DNA from: Tribonema minus
Taxonomy: Eukaryota > Sar > Xanthophyceae > Tribonematales > Tribonemataceae
NCBI GenBank assembly: GCA_017506865.1
Contig: JAFCMP010000457.1
Coordinates: forward strand, 744,001-808,000
Length of the DNA: 64,000 bases
Direction: 5' to 3'
A program made the position numbers and the translations under genes. Shown piece by piece: positions 1 to 11,535 of this stretch (within the stretch, counting starts at the first letter, position 1; every line of letters begins with the position of its first letter). The notes beneath the pieces are model-generated. The model was not told the DNA's origin, searched no databases, and was given only the letters and a program-made list of their open reading frames with translations.

Positions 1-587
1 GCTGACGCGGTGCGCGTGCCCCCCAACATTGCGTGTAGGTATGCTACTTGCGGTTATGAGTGGGGTCAGGGTCAGGGTTAAACTGAAGATTGGGGTCATG
101 TGCGCATGCGCGACGCATGTACAGGAGCGGAGGAGGCAAATCTTGCTCATTCTCTTCTCTCAGCAGCAGCAGCAGTGCATTTAATTTCCACTCACCTGTG
201 GCTCGCACAGGGGATTTCGTTGTTAGAAACATGCGTCCGCAGTCGATCAGCGCAGCGCGCACTGCTGCCGCTGCCATCGCCGCCGCAGGCGCTGCCGCCG
301 CCACCGCTGCTGGTGCACTGCTGGTGCGGCTCAGCGCACGCTCAGCCAGCCCTCCAGCGCTGTGCGCTGCCGCCGCCGCCGCCACCGCCGCCGCCGCTGC
401 CGCTGCCGCTGCCGCCGCTGCTGGTGCACTGCTGCTGCGGCTCAGCGGAAACTCAACCAGCCCTCCGGCGCCGCGCGCTGCCGCCACCGCTACCGCCGTC
501 GCCGCCGCTACCGCCGCCGCCGCTGTCGCTGCCGCTGCCGCCGTCATCATTGCTCAGCTGCTGCTCCCGCGTGTCCTGCCCGCGCAG
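1..587. other. Left-edge intronic sequence with GCC/CTG repeats
   Basis: This stretch precedes the first recognisable exon of the SBF-like carrier and is probably intron. From about 255 to 545 it holds two imperfect copies of a unit that starts with CTGCTGGTGCACTGCTG and ends in long GCC runs. Every frame through it gives alanine- or arginine-rich low-complexity peptide, so I do not read it as coding. The amino-terminal exons of the carrier must lie to the left of the window. Confidence 0.5.
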
Positions 588-3500
588 GTACTCATTGTGT
601 GGCAGACGATATCGCGGTCGGCGCACGAGATCACCTCCGTCAGCGGCGGCGCGCTGGCATCCGTCATTGCCGCCGGCACCGCGCTGCACGTCTCCTACCT
701 CGCTGTCAACTACACCCTCGCAGCGTGAGTGAGTGGCTCCCGGCCACGGCAGCAACGCTGCGTGGCGGCGTTGCTCCCCGCGCCCTGACGGCGCTTGCAT
801 TAATATGCGTTAACGGCCTGTCTGGGACGGTGATGGCCGCCTGCGAGCAGCAGGGTCCTAGGTTTGGATGGTCTTGACACATTTCGCATTTCGCGCATAC
901 CTCCCGATCAGTGCACGGTTTGCATGAGACATCTAGGGTTACGCTTAGGATCAGAATTGCGGTCAGGTCTAGGGTTAGTACTTGACCGTTTTGCAACATT
1001 TGCGTGCTTTCCGTTCAGCCCATGCGGCATGTGTGCCCCCTTGCTGCTGGTAGCACGGTACTCGGTCAAGCAAGGTTTCAGAAGGACAGCAACTGTGCAG
1101 TGTTCAGATACGACAACTGTAGCAACTGAACAGGTTCAGAGACTGCATGCCACAGCGTATACCACGATTCATGTAAGCCGATGTTCCGATATCTCTAACA
1201 CTTCATCTGGCAGGACTGAGAGGGACTAGCTGTTTCTGGAACCCCCTCCTCCCCCTGCCCCAATTCACACACACACAATGCTTTAGCACCCAAGTGCTGC
1301 ACAAGCCACTGCAACATGGCCCTGCTTTACTGTCGGCACCACAGTTGAGGGGGGTCAGTATACGAGAGTACCTACGACTCAGCTTGGGCATTCTGCAATG
1401 CACACATTCCCCCGCGCCATTCTGGCACATTCATAGGAGCTCTGCACTCCATTGCTACTGCTTCATGTTTTGTGACTGTACTGCCGCACAGACACGTGTT
1501 CAAGTTCAGGCGGCCCGAGATGAAGGCCGTGGTCATCATGGCCAGCGAGAAGACGCTGCCGGTCTCCATTGCGGTGAGTGCCGTGGCGACCGCTTTGTGG
1601 CATTGCTGAAGCGTGGTGCTCCGTTGTCGGCGGCTTGCGGCGGCTTGTGTCCGTGCAATGAGCATCTTCAGTGCCGCAGCAATCGCTTGGTGGCACTGTG
1701 TCAACGTCGGCTTGAGTCTGTGCAATGCGCGACTTCGGTGCCGCAGCGGTTGCCCTGTGGCACAGCTGAAGGGAGCTGCTGAGTTGATGGCAGCTCGTGG
1801 CCGTGCAAACCGCGACCTCAGTGCCGCAGCAATCACTTTGTTGCACTGCGTCAACGGCGGCTTGTGTCCGTGCAATGCGCGACTCCAGTGCCGCAGCAAT
1901 CGCCTTGTGGCAGCGCTGAAGTGTGCTGCTGGCTTGACTGACGGCGGCTCGTGTCCGTGCAAAGCGTGACTAGGGGTGCACTGCAGAATGAGCATCACCT
2001 TTGCGGTTGCAACGCATAACCCTAACCCCAACCCTAACTCTCAATGCGGCCAAGAGCGCGCCGCGTCACAGCAACAGTGCGTCAGTTGAGGGGGTAGGTT
2101 AGCACGGCGCGCGCTCGCCACCGAAGTGCCCAGTCATCGTGCAACGGCAGCATTGCGGGGTGAGCGACGCGTCTTTCACGCACACCGTCAGCTGAGTGCG
2201 TCGTCCTCGCCACGCACGCCGCAACCGTGATGTCTGGCTGCTGGGCGACTCTCCACGCGGAGCAGTTAGTGAAACCTTCAGTATCCGGGGCAAAGCCCGC
2301 GATCACTGTCAACAGCTCGACGCACCAGTGCTCAGATGGCCGGCGTCCTGAATATGCTCAGCGCGGACACAGGTTATCCATGCATGATGCTACAAATATA
2401 GCTGTTTGTCGTGAGAGTGCTTCGGTCTGCCGTAAGCTCCCCCCTCCCCCCTCCAACCCCCCCTGCTGAAGTCAGTACTGTTATGAATATCGTCAAACAT
2501 GCAGATCTCTCTAATATCATCAACTTCGAAAACGATACATACACCCAGTGCCCGTGCGGTTGGAAGCGTAGCCCCCTGCAGGAGCTGCGTACAGGTCACC
2601 AAACCAGCCAGCTCATGTCAACTTCAACTTCAACTCTTGCGATGCCGCCGCCGCGCGCAGGTGATCGGCTTCCTGACAACGCTCGGCGCGGAGGGGTTCC
2701 TGAGCATACCGGCCATCGTGTCGCAGCAGGTGCAGCTCTTCATGGACGCGTTCATTGCGGGGCGCTGGGGCGACGAGGCCGCCGCAGACACAGAGTAAGT
2801 GACTCGCATGAAGGCAGCGATCATATCATGACCTGGGCGTAGGGTTACATGCATCAGATGCATTTGTTGTGGGGTGTTGGGGCGATGAGGCCGCCGCTGA
2901 CACCGAGTGAGTCACGTGAACGTAGTCAGCGCTCAGGTTTAGGGTTGCGTTAATGAACATCACGTCTCGTCATAACCTAGGGTTGCACCACGAGCGCTTT
3001 TGCCGTGGGGCGCTGGGGCGACGAGGCCGCCGCAGACACAGAGTGAGTGGCTCAAACGCAGTCAGTGCTCAGATCGTGGCCTAGATTTAGGAGCGCGCTC
3101 AGGTCATGACCTCGGTTTAGGATTGCGCACAGAGCATGACCTTATCTCAGGGCACATGCATCAAACGCATCTGTCGTGGGGCGCTGGGGCGATGAGGCCG
3201 CCGCGGACACCGAGTGAGTGGTGCGACTGTAGTGAGTAGTGCGACTGAAGTCAGCGCTCAGATCATTATCTAGGTTAAGGGTTATGTTCTTCAACCTGAA
3301 ATGCGTCTGTCGTGGGGCGCTGGGGCGACGGGACCGCCGCAGACACAGAGTGAGTAGCGCGAGCAAAGTCAGCGCTCAGCTCATGACCTAGGTTAAGGGT
3401 GATGTTAATCAACATGAAATGCGTGTGTTGTGGGGCGCTGGAGCGACGAGGCCGCCGCGGACACCGAGCGAGTGACGTGAATGCAGTCAACGCTTAGGTT

Positions 3501-4442
3501 TAGGGTTACGATCATCAACATCAGGTCCACCGTGGGCGCCGAGTGAGTGACGCGAACGACGTCAGTCCGCAGACCCATGACCTAAGTGTAGGCTTGCAAT
3601 ATGATGCACTTGTTGTGGGGCACTGGGGCGACGAGGCCGCCGCACGCAGAGAGCGAGTGGCACAACTGTAGTCAGCGCTCAGATCATTACCTAAATTCAG
3701 GGCTGATCAGGTGAACGCTCAGATCATGACCTAGAATCAGGGTTACGATCATCAACATGAAATGTGTCAGCACCACCTGGGCACTGTTGTGTTGGCTGTT
3801 AAGGTTTCACACTCGAGCACGTATTACTTTTGTGAGGTATCGCAGTACCGCCAAGTACAATGTTTTTGTCGTCATAACAATGACCATGCCCCCCACTGAG
3901 ATGGCCGGTGCGGAGCACTGACACCAGTACCCCTGCCCTTCCACGCCCACGCCCTCTGCCAGACAAGGCGCAGTAGACCCGGAGTCGGAGGCAGAGCGCC
4001 TGCCGTTGCTGTCCGAAGAAGAGGACGAAGGCTGCACCGGCGCGATTGAGCTTGGCACTGTAAGTGCACCGCGTTTAGTGCTGTCCATAGAGGGTTCTGT
4101 AATTTGCTGTATCGGATCATCAGCAGCAACCTCGTATGCCGTGGACACATGTATACACGTATGAACTTGCACATCCCAGTTGCTTGTGAACACAGATCCA
4201 TGCAGCACACATACGTAATGGGGGGGGGGGGGGGTGAAGGTCTGCAAGCCTTCCATAATGCGGCTGAGCACTGCAGTTTGCTGCAGGCACGCGCGGCAGC
4301 AGCCCCTCTGTGCGCCGCGCTGAGCATCGCTGCCAGTGCGACCACGGGCACTGCTGTGCTCACGTCGGGCGCTGCTGTTTTGCGCATGTGCGAATGCACC
4401 GTGACATGCGATACACGCGCGCAGGGGACGGACGTGCTGTGA
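588..4442 (+). CDS. SBF-like (BASS4/SLC10A7 family) transporter, 3' part
   Basis: Multi-pass carrier of the bile acid:sodium symporter superfamily, SBF-like branch (plant BASS4, animal SLC10A7). The substrate cannot be told from sequence. Exons read as 588-724, 1492-1573, 2661-2794, 3963-4059 and 4287-4442, with codon phase kept at every junction. The first carries hydrophobic segments around LIVWQTISRSAHEI and ALHVSYLAVNY. The second has the family signature KAVVIMASEKTLPVSIA. The third gives IPAIVSQQVQLFMDAFIAGRW, matching the usual conserved end (IPC..GH..QL.IDS....W). The fourth encodes an acidic tail with a dileucine-like motif (ERLPLLSEEEDE), a possible sorting signal by inference. The fifth, ending at 4442, is the least certain. 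The first five or so membrane segments lie left of the window. The intron after 2794 contains many copies of the end of the preceding exon. Confidence 0.88.
1610..1975. repeat. Tandem repeat in the carrier's second intron
   Basis: Four or five imperfect copies of a unit of about 85 bases, recognisable by AGTGCCGCAGCAATCGC followed by a GTGTCCGTGCAATG block. It lies entirely between two carrier exons and shows no match to the flanking exons. Confidence 0.75.
2755..3700 (+). repeat. Array of copies of a carrier exon end plus splice donor
   Basis: The last 40 or so bases of exon 2661-2794 (encoding GRWGDEAAADTE) with their GTAAGT donor recur at about 2870-2912, 3003-3048, 3173-3219, 3309-3355, 3428-3474 and 3614-3658, with a stub at 3528-3546. 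Spacing is about 100-170 bases. Most copies keep an open frame and a GTGAGT or CGAGTG at the donor position. Segments between copies contain degenerate TTAGGG-like strings. Confidence 0.92.
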
Positions 4443-6858
4443 ACAGATACCGCTGCGTGTGTGCGCTCCACATTCATCGGCTGCGTTGCGTGCGCCGCGC
4501 GCGCGTAGCGGCTGCAGCGGAGTATGCCAACCGTGGTGGCATTGGTGATTACTGACGCTACCAGCTAAACAGGACAAATCTGTTGCGTGAACGAGGGTGG
4601 CCATGCTTCAAAACAGTCAGGCCATCACTACCGACAACAGTGTTGAGGATTGTGACTGTTGCATGTAGAGTGAGCGTGAGACCCTTGCAGTGACGTCTCC
4701 AACAGGCTTCATAGTTTACGCCAAGTTTCCCGCGGGGGGGGGCGGTGGAAACGATGATAGCAGACGTAAGCTCATGCGTCACGAGTATGCGCACGCTGCA
4801 CACTGCCTCCGCCCATTCACATGGGGAACACGAGAGCTACAACAACTATCTCCGCTGCGCGTTGCGCTTTGCAGGTCGCCTCATGAAGCCAGCATCGCGC
4901 TTCTGTCGCCTACGGAGAGCCCCGCAAGCACGCGCGCTGCGGCCCACGGCGCCGCACTTCAAGAACTGCCCACTTCAAGTACAATGCGGGCGCCTCTCAG
5001 CGGGGAAGCGCAAGTCTGATGCCGCGAGGAATTGCGCCACGCGCACGTTGTGTGTTGTGCGCAGCGTCTCCGCTGTGCGCTGTGCACTGCAGAGCCATCC
5101 TGGGCGCGAAGGTGCAGCCTGGAGGCGAACGGTTGTCGCAACCTCATCACTCTGACCCATGTTCACACAAGGGAGGGCGGTTGAAGTGCGGCACCCATGG
5201 GGCAGTGCTCCCCCATGGAGTCCCCGTAGGGGGCAGCAACGTTTCAAGTGGCCGCAGCGTGCCTGCTCCCTGGCACCTTCCCTGGCGCAGTGCGGGGGAC
5301 AGCTGGGCTGGAAACACGCTCAGCGCGGGTCTGCAGCTATCTGCAGCGGAAGCAGAGGAGAGGGCCGAGCACAACTGCACACAACGTAAAGTCCTTCTGA
5401 CCAGAGCAATGTTTTATGCTGAGCCCGCCTGCGAGGTTGCAGGTTTCATTCGAATAGGCAGAGCGCATCACACCGTTCGGGATCGAGACATTTAGTGAAG
5501 GGGAGAGGGGGACCTGTGCATGCTGCTTTTCAGGTGGACATGGTCGCCAGCATACATATAGTATGAGGTGTGGCCGTTGGACAATGCAGCAAGGCGCAGA
5601 CGGGCGCTTTTGCGGCAATTCTGTCCGCCAATTTTGGAGTCAATAATTACACTCATGACATTGACGCAAGGAACACAATGGATTGCGGTGTCTGCACCTT
5701 GCTCGCTCTACTTTCTGTGCATGTTTGCCATTGCATGGAGTCATGGAAGCTGCCCCTGACGCGTGGCTGTTTGCGATTATGCATATTCCTGCAAACACCC
5801 TTATAAAGCATCTTAACTGGTGGCACAGGCCCCGATATTGTGCTCAGCCCAGAGTCGACATATGCATACCTACATTTCTGTGTAATTGCTTGTAGTGAAG
5901 CGCCCTCCCGCCCTCATCAGATGTGGTCAGCGTTATGGCCAGGCATCGTCAGGATCTGGCAGTGCGGAATGCATGCTCGCCTTCTTGTGCAAACCAGATG
6001 TGTTTCTGCATTGTGCACGCACAGCATGGTCATGGCCCACTTTGTCCTGACGCATTGACAATCATGCGATCACTCTAGGAGACATTGCACATGTCGTCTG
6101 CCTCTCCACACATACAGCTCGTAGATTGGCGTGCTCCCTTGACACTTCGCCAAGACTGTTCATCTTACTGATTCTCGCTTGCGGTGCGAAACACCCAGAT
6201 GATCAATGTCAAAGTTGCTACAAATCATCCCATGTCAGTGCACTCACGTCGCGCCCAGCGTGGGCATGGCATGATGCAATACTTGAGAGTACAAAGTCTT
6301 AAGGCGAGATTTATCAACAAGTACAAGTCAGTTCGCTGCCGTATTCCATGTATGCAGCAGCTGACAAGTCTTATCTGTCATCCATGCTGTACGCAGCAGC
6401 AATTCAAGTCTTCGCCTACTGATGTTTTACTTCGACGAAGTATGTAGTATACAGCAGCAGGTGATGATGCCAGGAACTCCAGCGCTGCAGCTGCACGGCG
6501 AGGGCTCAATCAACATGACGATGTGACCATGAAACACGCAACACAAAACCGCTGTCAACGCAACGCACCTTGAGGCAAGCATGCAAGTGTAGCGAAGGGA
6601 ACGCACAGAAGGCAGCAAGGCAGCACAGGCCCTGCACGCTTCCTCGGCTGGTCAACTCAGAGAGAGAGAGCCAACGCACGCGGCCATAACCATCGCAGGC
6701 AGCAGCACTCAAACAAACCCGAAGGAAACCGTCACGAGAATTCGTTGCGGGGGTGTGCATTGAGAGGCCAGGGGGGCTGCGAACCCCCCCCGGCCAAGGG
6801 CGCGCCTACGACAGAGCAGGTGGGGGCATGGTGCGAGCAGTTACGCCAGTTACGGCAG
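4443..6858. other. Intergenic region, no recognised gene
   Basis: About 2.4 kb between the carrier and the RPL5 stop codon. Short open frames exist (for example 4745-5155 and 5019-5495 on +), but none shows a domain, repeat or splice structure I can name. The part just left of 6859 should hold the RPL5 3' UTR on the minus strand. A run of 12 or more G sits near 4218-4234. Confidence 0.5.
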
Positions 6859-8392
6859 TTACTCCTCGTCCTCGTCCTCCTCCTCCTCCTCGTCGTCGTC
6901 GTCATCGCCGTCGTCCTCGCCACCGGCCATGGCCGCCTGACAGCGCCAGCGTTGCGGGCGAACAAGACAATGTTAGCAGTTTGCTGAGCGCTGATAGTGG
7001 CTAGAGGCAGATAGATAGGCATCAGCGCTGGCGCGCCGTCGTTTGCGTTCGTGCTACAAGGAAGTACACGGCACTTGCCATACTGCATTGCAGTAGCGCA
7101 GGAACCTCAAAGGATCTGTGTTTATGCAGGTCTGATGAGCACGTCTGCATGTTTGCAGCACATGGTGCGCGACGAAGTGGGCAGCTCACAGTACCAGCGA
7201 TTGCGCCACCATACACCTTTGGGATGCTCAGGTTGCCAGCAGAGCTCATGCACCGTCGCCAGTCGCTTGATCCAAAGGCACCGACGTTTAGTTACAGTTG
7301 AATTGACCTGAGTCATTCGTCGCAAGGCTCTCCATGACAACCGGCTGACCCCCCCAACCCCCCCGCCCCCCTGTCGGCCTGGGTGACAACAAGATTACCC
7401 TGCACACACTGCACAACACCCAGTCGCGCCCCGCGACACACCCGTACAGCAGCCCTGCTTGACAGCAGCAGCGCTCCACAATGGCAGCTGCGCTCCGCAA
7501 CAGCAGCAGCGCAGCACAACAGCAACAGCGCTCCACGACAGCAGCAGCGCTCTGCGACAGCAGCAGCGCTCCGTGACAGAAACAGCGCTCCGCGACGCGG
7601 CAGCAGCAGCGCTCCACAACGGCAGCAGCCCTCAGACGGCACCCCTCCCTCACCTTCTTAGCCGCCACCTTGGCCTTGCGCTCCTCGTACGTCGCCTTCG
7701 CCGCGCGCTTGTACTTCTTGTTGGGCTTGAAGTCCGCCTTGGGCGCGGCGGACGGGTCCTCGCGGATCGCCTTGTGCACCTCCGTGAGCGTGTCCTCCAT
7801 GTTCTCGGGGCCGAGGCCGAGCTCAATGTACGTGGCAAAGTGCTCCTTGTACAGTGCCTCGTCCTCCTCCATGAGGTACTCCATGTACTCGCTCACGTGC
7901 GCGCCGTAGATGTGGTCGTGGTGCACCTTGGGGGGGGACGGGGGGGTTGAGGGAAGTAAGGGGGGGGGGTTAGAGGGCGCAGGGGTGCGGGAGGGGTGGG
8001 GCAAATGGTGTATGTGTGTGGGGGGGGGTCGCACACTCGACGCAGCAATGCAATAGGTGGCATGCGGAGCTAGCGAAAGCAGGGGACGAGGGGGCCAGGT
8101 GAATGGCGTGGACGCGTGTGGGACACGGGTGTGACGTGCCAGTAACCTCACCTCGGCGTCGAACTCCTTGGAGTCGCGGTCGTACCCCGGGAAGCGCTTC
8201 TCGGAGTGGGGGATGTCGAGGCCGCCGTCGGCGGCGCCCTTCATCGCGCCGAAGACGCGTGCGCCGGTGGACGTGGCGACGATGCCGACATCGAGCAGCG
8301 CGCGGAAGGGGCGCTTGTCCTCGTCCACCTCCTCCACAAAGTACGTCTTCTTGCCCATCTCGGTCTTGACGACGGTGCCCTCGGCCTGAGGT

Positions 8393-8428
<36 letters not shown>

Positions 8429-10058
8429 TTGGCAGGGATGGGGGGCTGCGCTCTGGAAGAGAGGCGAGTGCTGTGCGGAGGGCATCGGTGCTAGGGTTGA
8501 AGTAGATATACGGCGCACGCAGCAGAGGCTCCTGAAATCCCATGCGTCGCCCCATAACGGCCTGCTGCTGCATGAAGTGCTAGCAGTGCAGCCCACCCAT
8601 TGCATGCATCGCAGTGCCGCCGATTGTGCCAGCATGCCGCACGCGTGGCGATGGCGCTCGTTCGACATCGCTCCTGAGAATTGCTCCTGGATGCGCTAGC
8701 GATTGCACTGCACGGCAATACCATCGCGCTCCTGGCTCCCAATTCCGCCGTGCTCCTTGCCCGCATATGGTGCGCCTCAGTGATCCCAGCGTCTGCTGCG
8801 TGCTATCGGGGTTAGTGACAACATGCCCTTGGCAGGCACAGCAGCACTGAGCACGGCCATTTCACTAGCAGCGGCAATTTGATTGGGTAGTGTTGGCAAG
8901 CGCACCATGATGCCACTGACCACAGAATAGTTGCTACTGAAACATGGTAAACTGCAGCAGGCACCACACGCAGCAAGTGCCGCCAATAGCTCTCTCCGCA
9001 GCAGCTCCACGACGCATGCACAGCACACAGACGCGCTCCGCACGCCGCACAACCGGCATCCACAGCAACACAGGGCTGCTGCCTTCCTCACACACAGGAG
9101 TGTCACTGCTTGAAGTACATGCCAGCCCGCAAGCCAGGCGCATCAGCGCTCCGCGACGCACCTCCTCCTGGCCCTCGTACAGCTCAGCCAGGCCCAGCTG
9201 CTTGAGCAGGCGGCGCGCGCACAGCAGGCCGGTGCAGTACGCGGCGGCGTAGTTCTTGAGGCCCGTCTTGAGGCCGTACCGCTCCAGCTCGCGGGAGTTG
9301 GCCTGGCACAGGATCTTGTCGCCCTCCACGGTCGCGTACGCGATCTGGCAGTTCACGTAGCGGTTGGAAAAGCGCACCACGAGGCGGTACTTGGGCGCAT
9401 TGTACTTGTTCTTGTCCTGGCAGATGAGGCGCTTGCGGGCGCGGTAGTCGGTCTTGCCCTCCCTGCGGCGGCGGTACTTGACCTGGTACCTCTTGAAGTA
9501 GGCCTTGTTCTTCAGGACCTTGACGAACGGCTGTGGGTGGCGGACAAGACGTGCAGCAGCAGCAGGAGCACGTGCATACAGGGTGTCAATAGCTGCCCTG
9601 CAGAAGGCACGTCACATGGGCGAACTACTGAGAATTACTAGACTGTGGCTAGGACGACACAACAGTGCACGACATGGAACGTTGCAGCTGCAACAACTGC
9701 TGCTGATGCTTCACTGAAGAGCAGTGCGCAGCTTCACTGGCTGCTTACAGCACACAGCGTGTGGATCAGCATCGACTTTCGAGTTTGGAGCTCCGCGACC
9801 CAGATCACTTGGCTTTGATCCCACACGCCGCTCTGCGTATTACACACAGCAACTGCACCATATTTGTGCAGCAACACCACCACAATCACCAACGCCAGCG
9901 CGGCGCATCCTCCTCCGGCTATCGCTCTGCAAACCCAAATCATTCCCACCACCTTCACCGCACACACGCAATCCGCGCTCCACACACGCTTTCCGCCTGC
10001 GCCATCCAGCAGCAACTGCGACCGGTGTCTCAGCGGCTCCGCCAGAGCCACTCACCAT
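6859..10058 (-). CDS. RPL5: 60S ribosomal protein L5 (uL18)
   Basis: Structural protein of the large subunit that binds 5S rRNA and, with L11, delivers it to the pre-60S particle. Five coding exons on the minus strand: 10058-10056, 9530-9162, 8385-8152, 7926-7654 and 6936-6859, all joined in phase 0, giving 318 residues (family about 295-305). Exon 1 codes only the start ATG, which is followed at once by GTGAGT. Exon 2 starts [16 protein letters not shown] and contains RVVRFSNR-type conserved text ([18 protein letters not shown]). Exon 3 has [19 protein letters not shown] and KRFPGYD. Exon 4 has [10 protein letters not shown] and a lysine-rich stretch. Exon 5 is an acidic tail of D and E, as in plant RPL5. 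It is divergent from the Josephin gene at 10298. Introns hold CAG repeats and a 33-base G run. Confidence 0.97.
7455..7630. repeat. CAGCAGCGCTCC-type minisatellite in an RPL5 intron
   Basis: Around ten imperfect copies of a unit near 16 bases, built on CAGCAGCAGCGCTCCRYGA. It is in the last RPL5 intron. It creates long but meaningless open frames rich in alanine, cysteine or arginine. Confidence 0.85.
8394..8426. repeat. 33-base G homopolymer (C-tract of an RPL5 intron)
   Basis: An uninterrupted run of 33 G on the plus strand. On the sense strand of RPL5 it is a C-only pyrimidine tract directly upstream of the GACCTCAG acceptor of the exon that starts at 8385. Its exact length may be unreliable in the assembly. 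Confidence 0.95.
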
Positions 10059-10297
10059 GGTTAAGCCCCCCTTCCGCAACGAAGATGGCCTGTGAAGCCA
10101 CGAACCATGAACCTCACTTTTGCACTCATACCCTACCTACCCCTTGCGTGAAACGAGAAAATGGAGAGAAAAGCTAGGTTGTGTGGTGGTGTGTGTTGCT
10201 GGCTTAAGGGTGTTGCTACAGAGGTCATAGCCTGGCTGCTGTTGTACTTTGCAGCTCGGATAATCGACCGATCCTCAGAACGGCTGCCAAGCATCAC
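10059..10297. promoter_or_regulatory. Shared divergent promoter, RPL5 / Josephin gene
   Basis: Only 239 bases separate the RPL5 start codon (minus) from the Josephin start codon (plus), so both 5' UTRs and promoters must lie in or near this stretch. I see no clear TATA box. It is less GC-rich than the exons. The functional claim is inference from gene layout. Confidence 0.55.
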
Positions 10298-11535
10298 ATG
10301 TTGCAGAAGTGCAGATCCCGCCAGCAGAGCCCGAGAGCATCGCCACAGCCTGCAAAGCTCTATCACGAAAGACAAAAGTCTCTCATCTGCGCTGTACACG
10401 CCTTGAACGCTTTGCTGCAGGAGCACTGGGCAACGCGAAAGCTGCTCGATAACATCGCAGCAGAATTGTAAGTGCCCAGTTTCTGCGCTGTGTTCCACTG
10501 AGTTGCGTGTCATGCTCGCAGTGATCATGTCAGACACCACGCCTACAATAGAGAGACCCCTGACAATGCGATACTGTGTTGCCTGTTATGCTCTAAGTGA
10601 TATTAAAATTACATCTTTCAATGGCAAGAAATCCAATGAAAAATCAAATCATTGAGAGTTGAAGTTACATTTTGTTTGCATGTGTGATCTGAACATGTCT
10701 AAAATGCATGACAATCGCCTCACCTAAACTGTGCTGCAGGTTCGCGAAAGAGAGTGCCCTTCGGAAGGCCAGTGGCCTCTCTACACTCTGGGTTAACCCC
10801 TTCAAGTCTGCTGTGCCCTTTCTGGGGTACTACGATCTGAGCGTCTTGGTGGAAGCGTTACAGACCAGGTAATTACTGCGGCTGGTATCACAGGTAGCAT
10901 AAACAAAGAGCACGCATCTGCCGCAATCAGTACCCGCAGCGCCAGCTTTCTTCGCTGGCAGCACCCAATAACATCCAAATCTGCGTAATCATCATTGTAT
11001 CGCTACATGCATACTGCAAGACGGTGAGAAAGCACTGGCCAGTACCTGCAGTGACGGCGGCGCACAAAGCTCATATGCCATGCGGCGGGCGTGTGCTGCC
11101 TCACACAATACAGTATAGTGCAGATGGCCACAACGCATGCCCCCCCCCTGACCTCACCGCGTCACCTCACACATCTCCTGCCGCCTCTGGCTTTGTTTGC
11201 TGCGCAGGGGCGTGAGAGTGAGTGCGCACGTAGCCTGGAACCCCGCACACCCCGACCTCTGCGCGCAAGAGCTCACAGAGGTGGACCTGGAGCACTGCGT
11301 AGGCCTCATCATCAACTGCCGCGACCCTAGCATGGTGTGGCGGCCGCGGCACTGGCTGGCGGTGGCCCGGATCGCCGATGGCACGTTTGTCAACTGCGAC
11401 TCCAAGCTGCTGGAGCCGCAGCGTGTGGGCGGGGGGGCGCAGCTGCTACCGTGGCTGCTGGAGGACCTGCGGAGCCGCGATGGGCAGGCGTTCTTCATGA
11501 GCGGCGCGGCGGACGAGGAGGGGGGGCAGAGATAG
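10298..11535 (+). CDS. Josephin-domain deubiquitinase (JOSD1/2-like)
   Basis: Cysteine protease that cleaves ubiquitin conjugates. Exons 10298-10467, 10740-10868 and 11208-11535 join in phase (2, 2) to give 208 residues, close to human JOSD1 (202) and JOSD2 (188). Almost the whole protein is the catalytic domain. The oxyanion glutamine and nucleophile sit in YHERQKSLICAVHALN (Gln26, Cys31). GYYDLSVLVEALQTRG matches the family's N-Y-D-V-N-V-L block. The catalytic histidine is in RHWLAVARI (His148), and the third residue is the Asp in VNCDSKLLEP (Asp164), the JOSD pattern rather than ataxin-3's Asn. There is no UIM or polyQ tail. The ATG at 10298 is preceded by an in-frame stop. It shares its upstream region with RPL5. 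Confidence 0.95.

Noticed and set aside
90-728. Long alanine-rich open frame continuing upstream of the first carrier exon
   Set aside because: The part left of 588 is translated GCC/CTG repeat with no similarity to the carrier family, and a CAG acceptor sits exactly at the border.
3807-4604. 265-residue open frame on the minus strand
   Set aside because: It lies opposite the last carrier exons, has no recognisable domain and is explained by base composition.
7288-8358. 356-residue minus-strand frame that includes part of RPL5
   Set aside because: It is RPL5 exons 3 and 4 read straight through two introns; the non-RPL5 parts are intron and CAG repeat.
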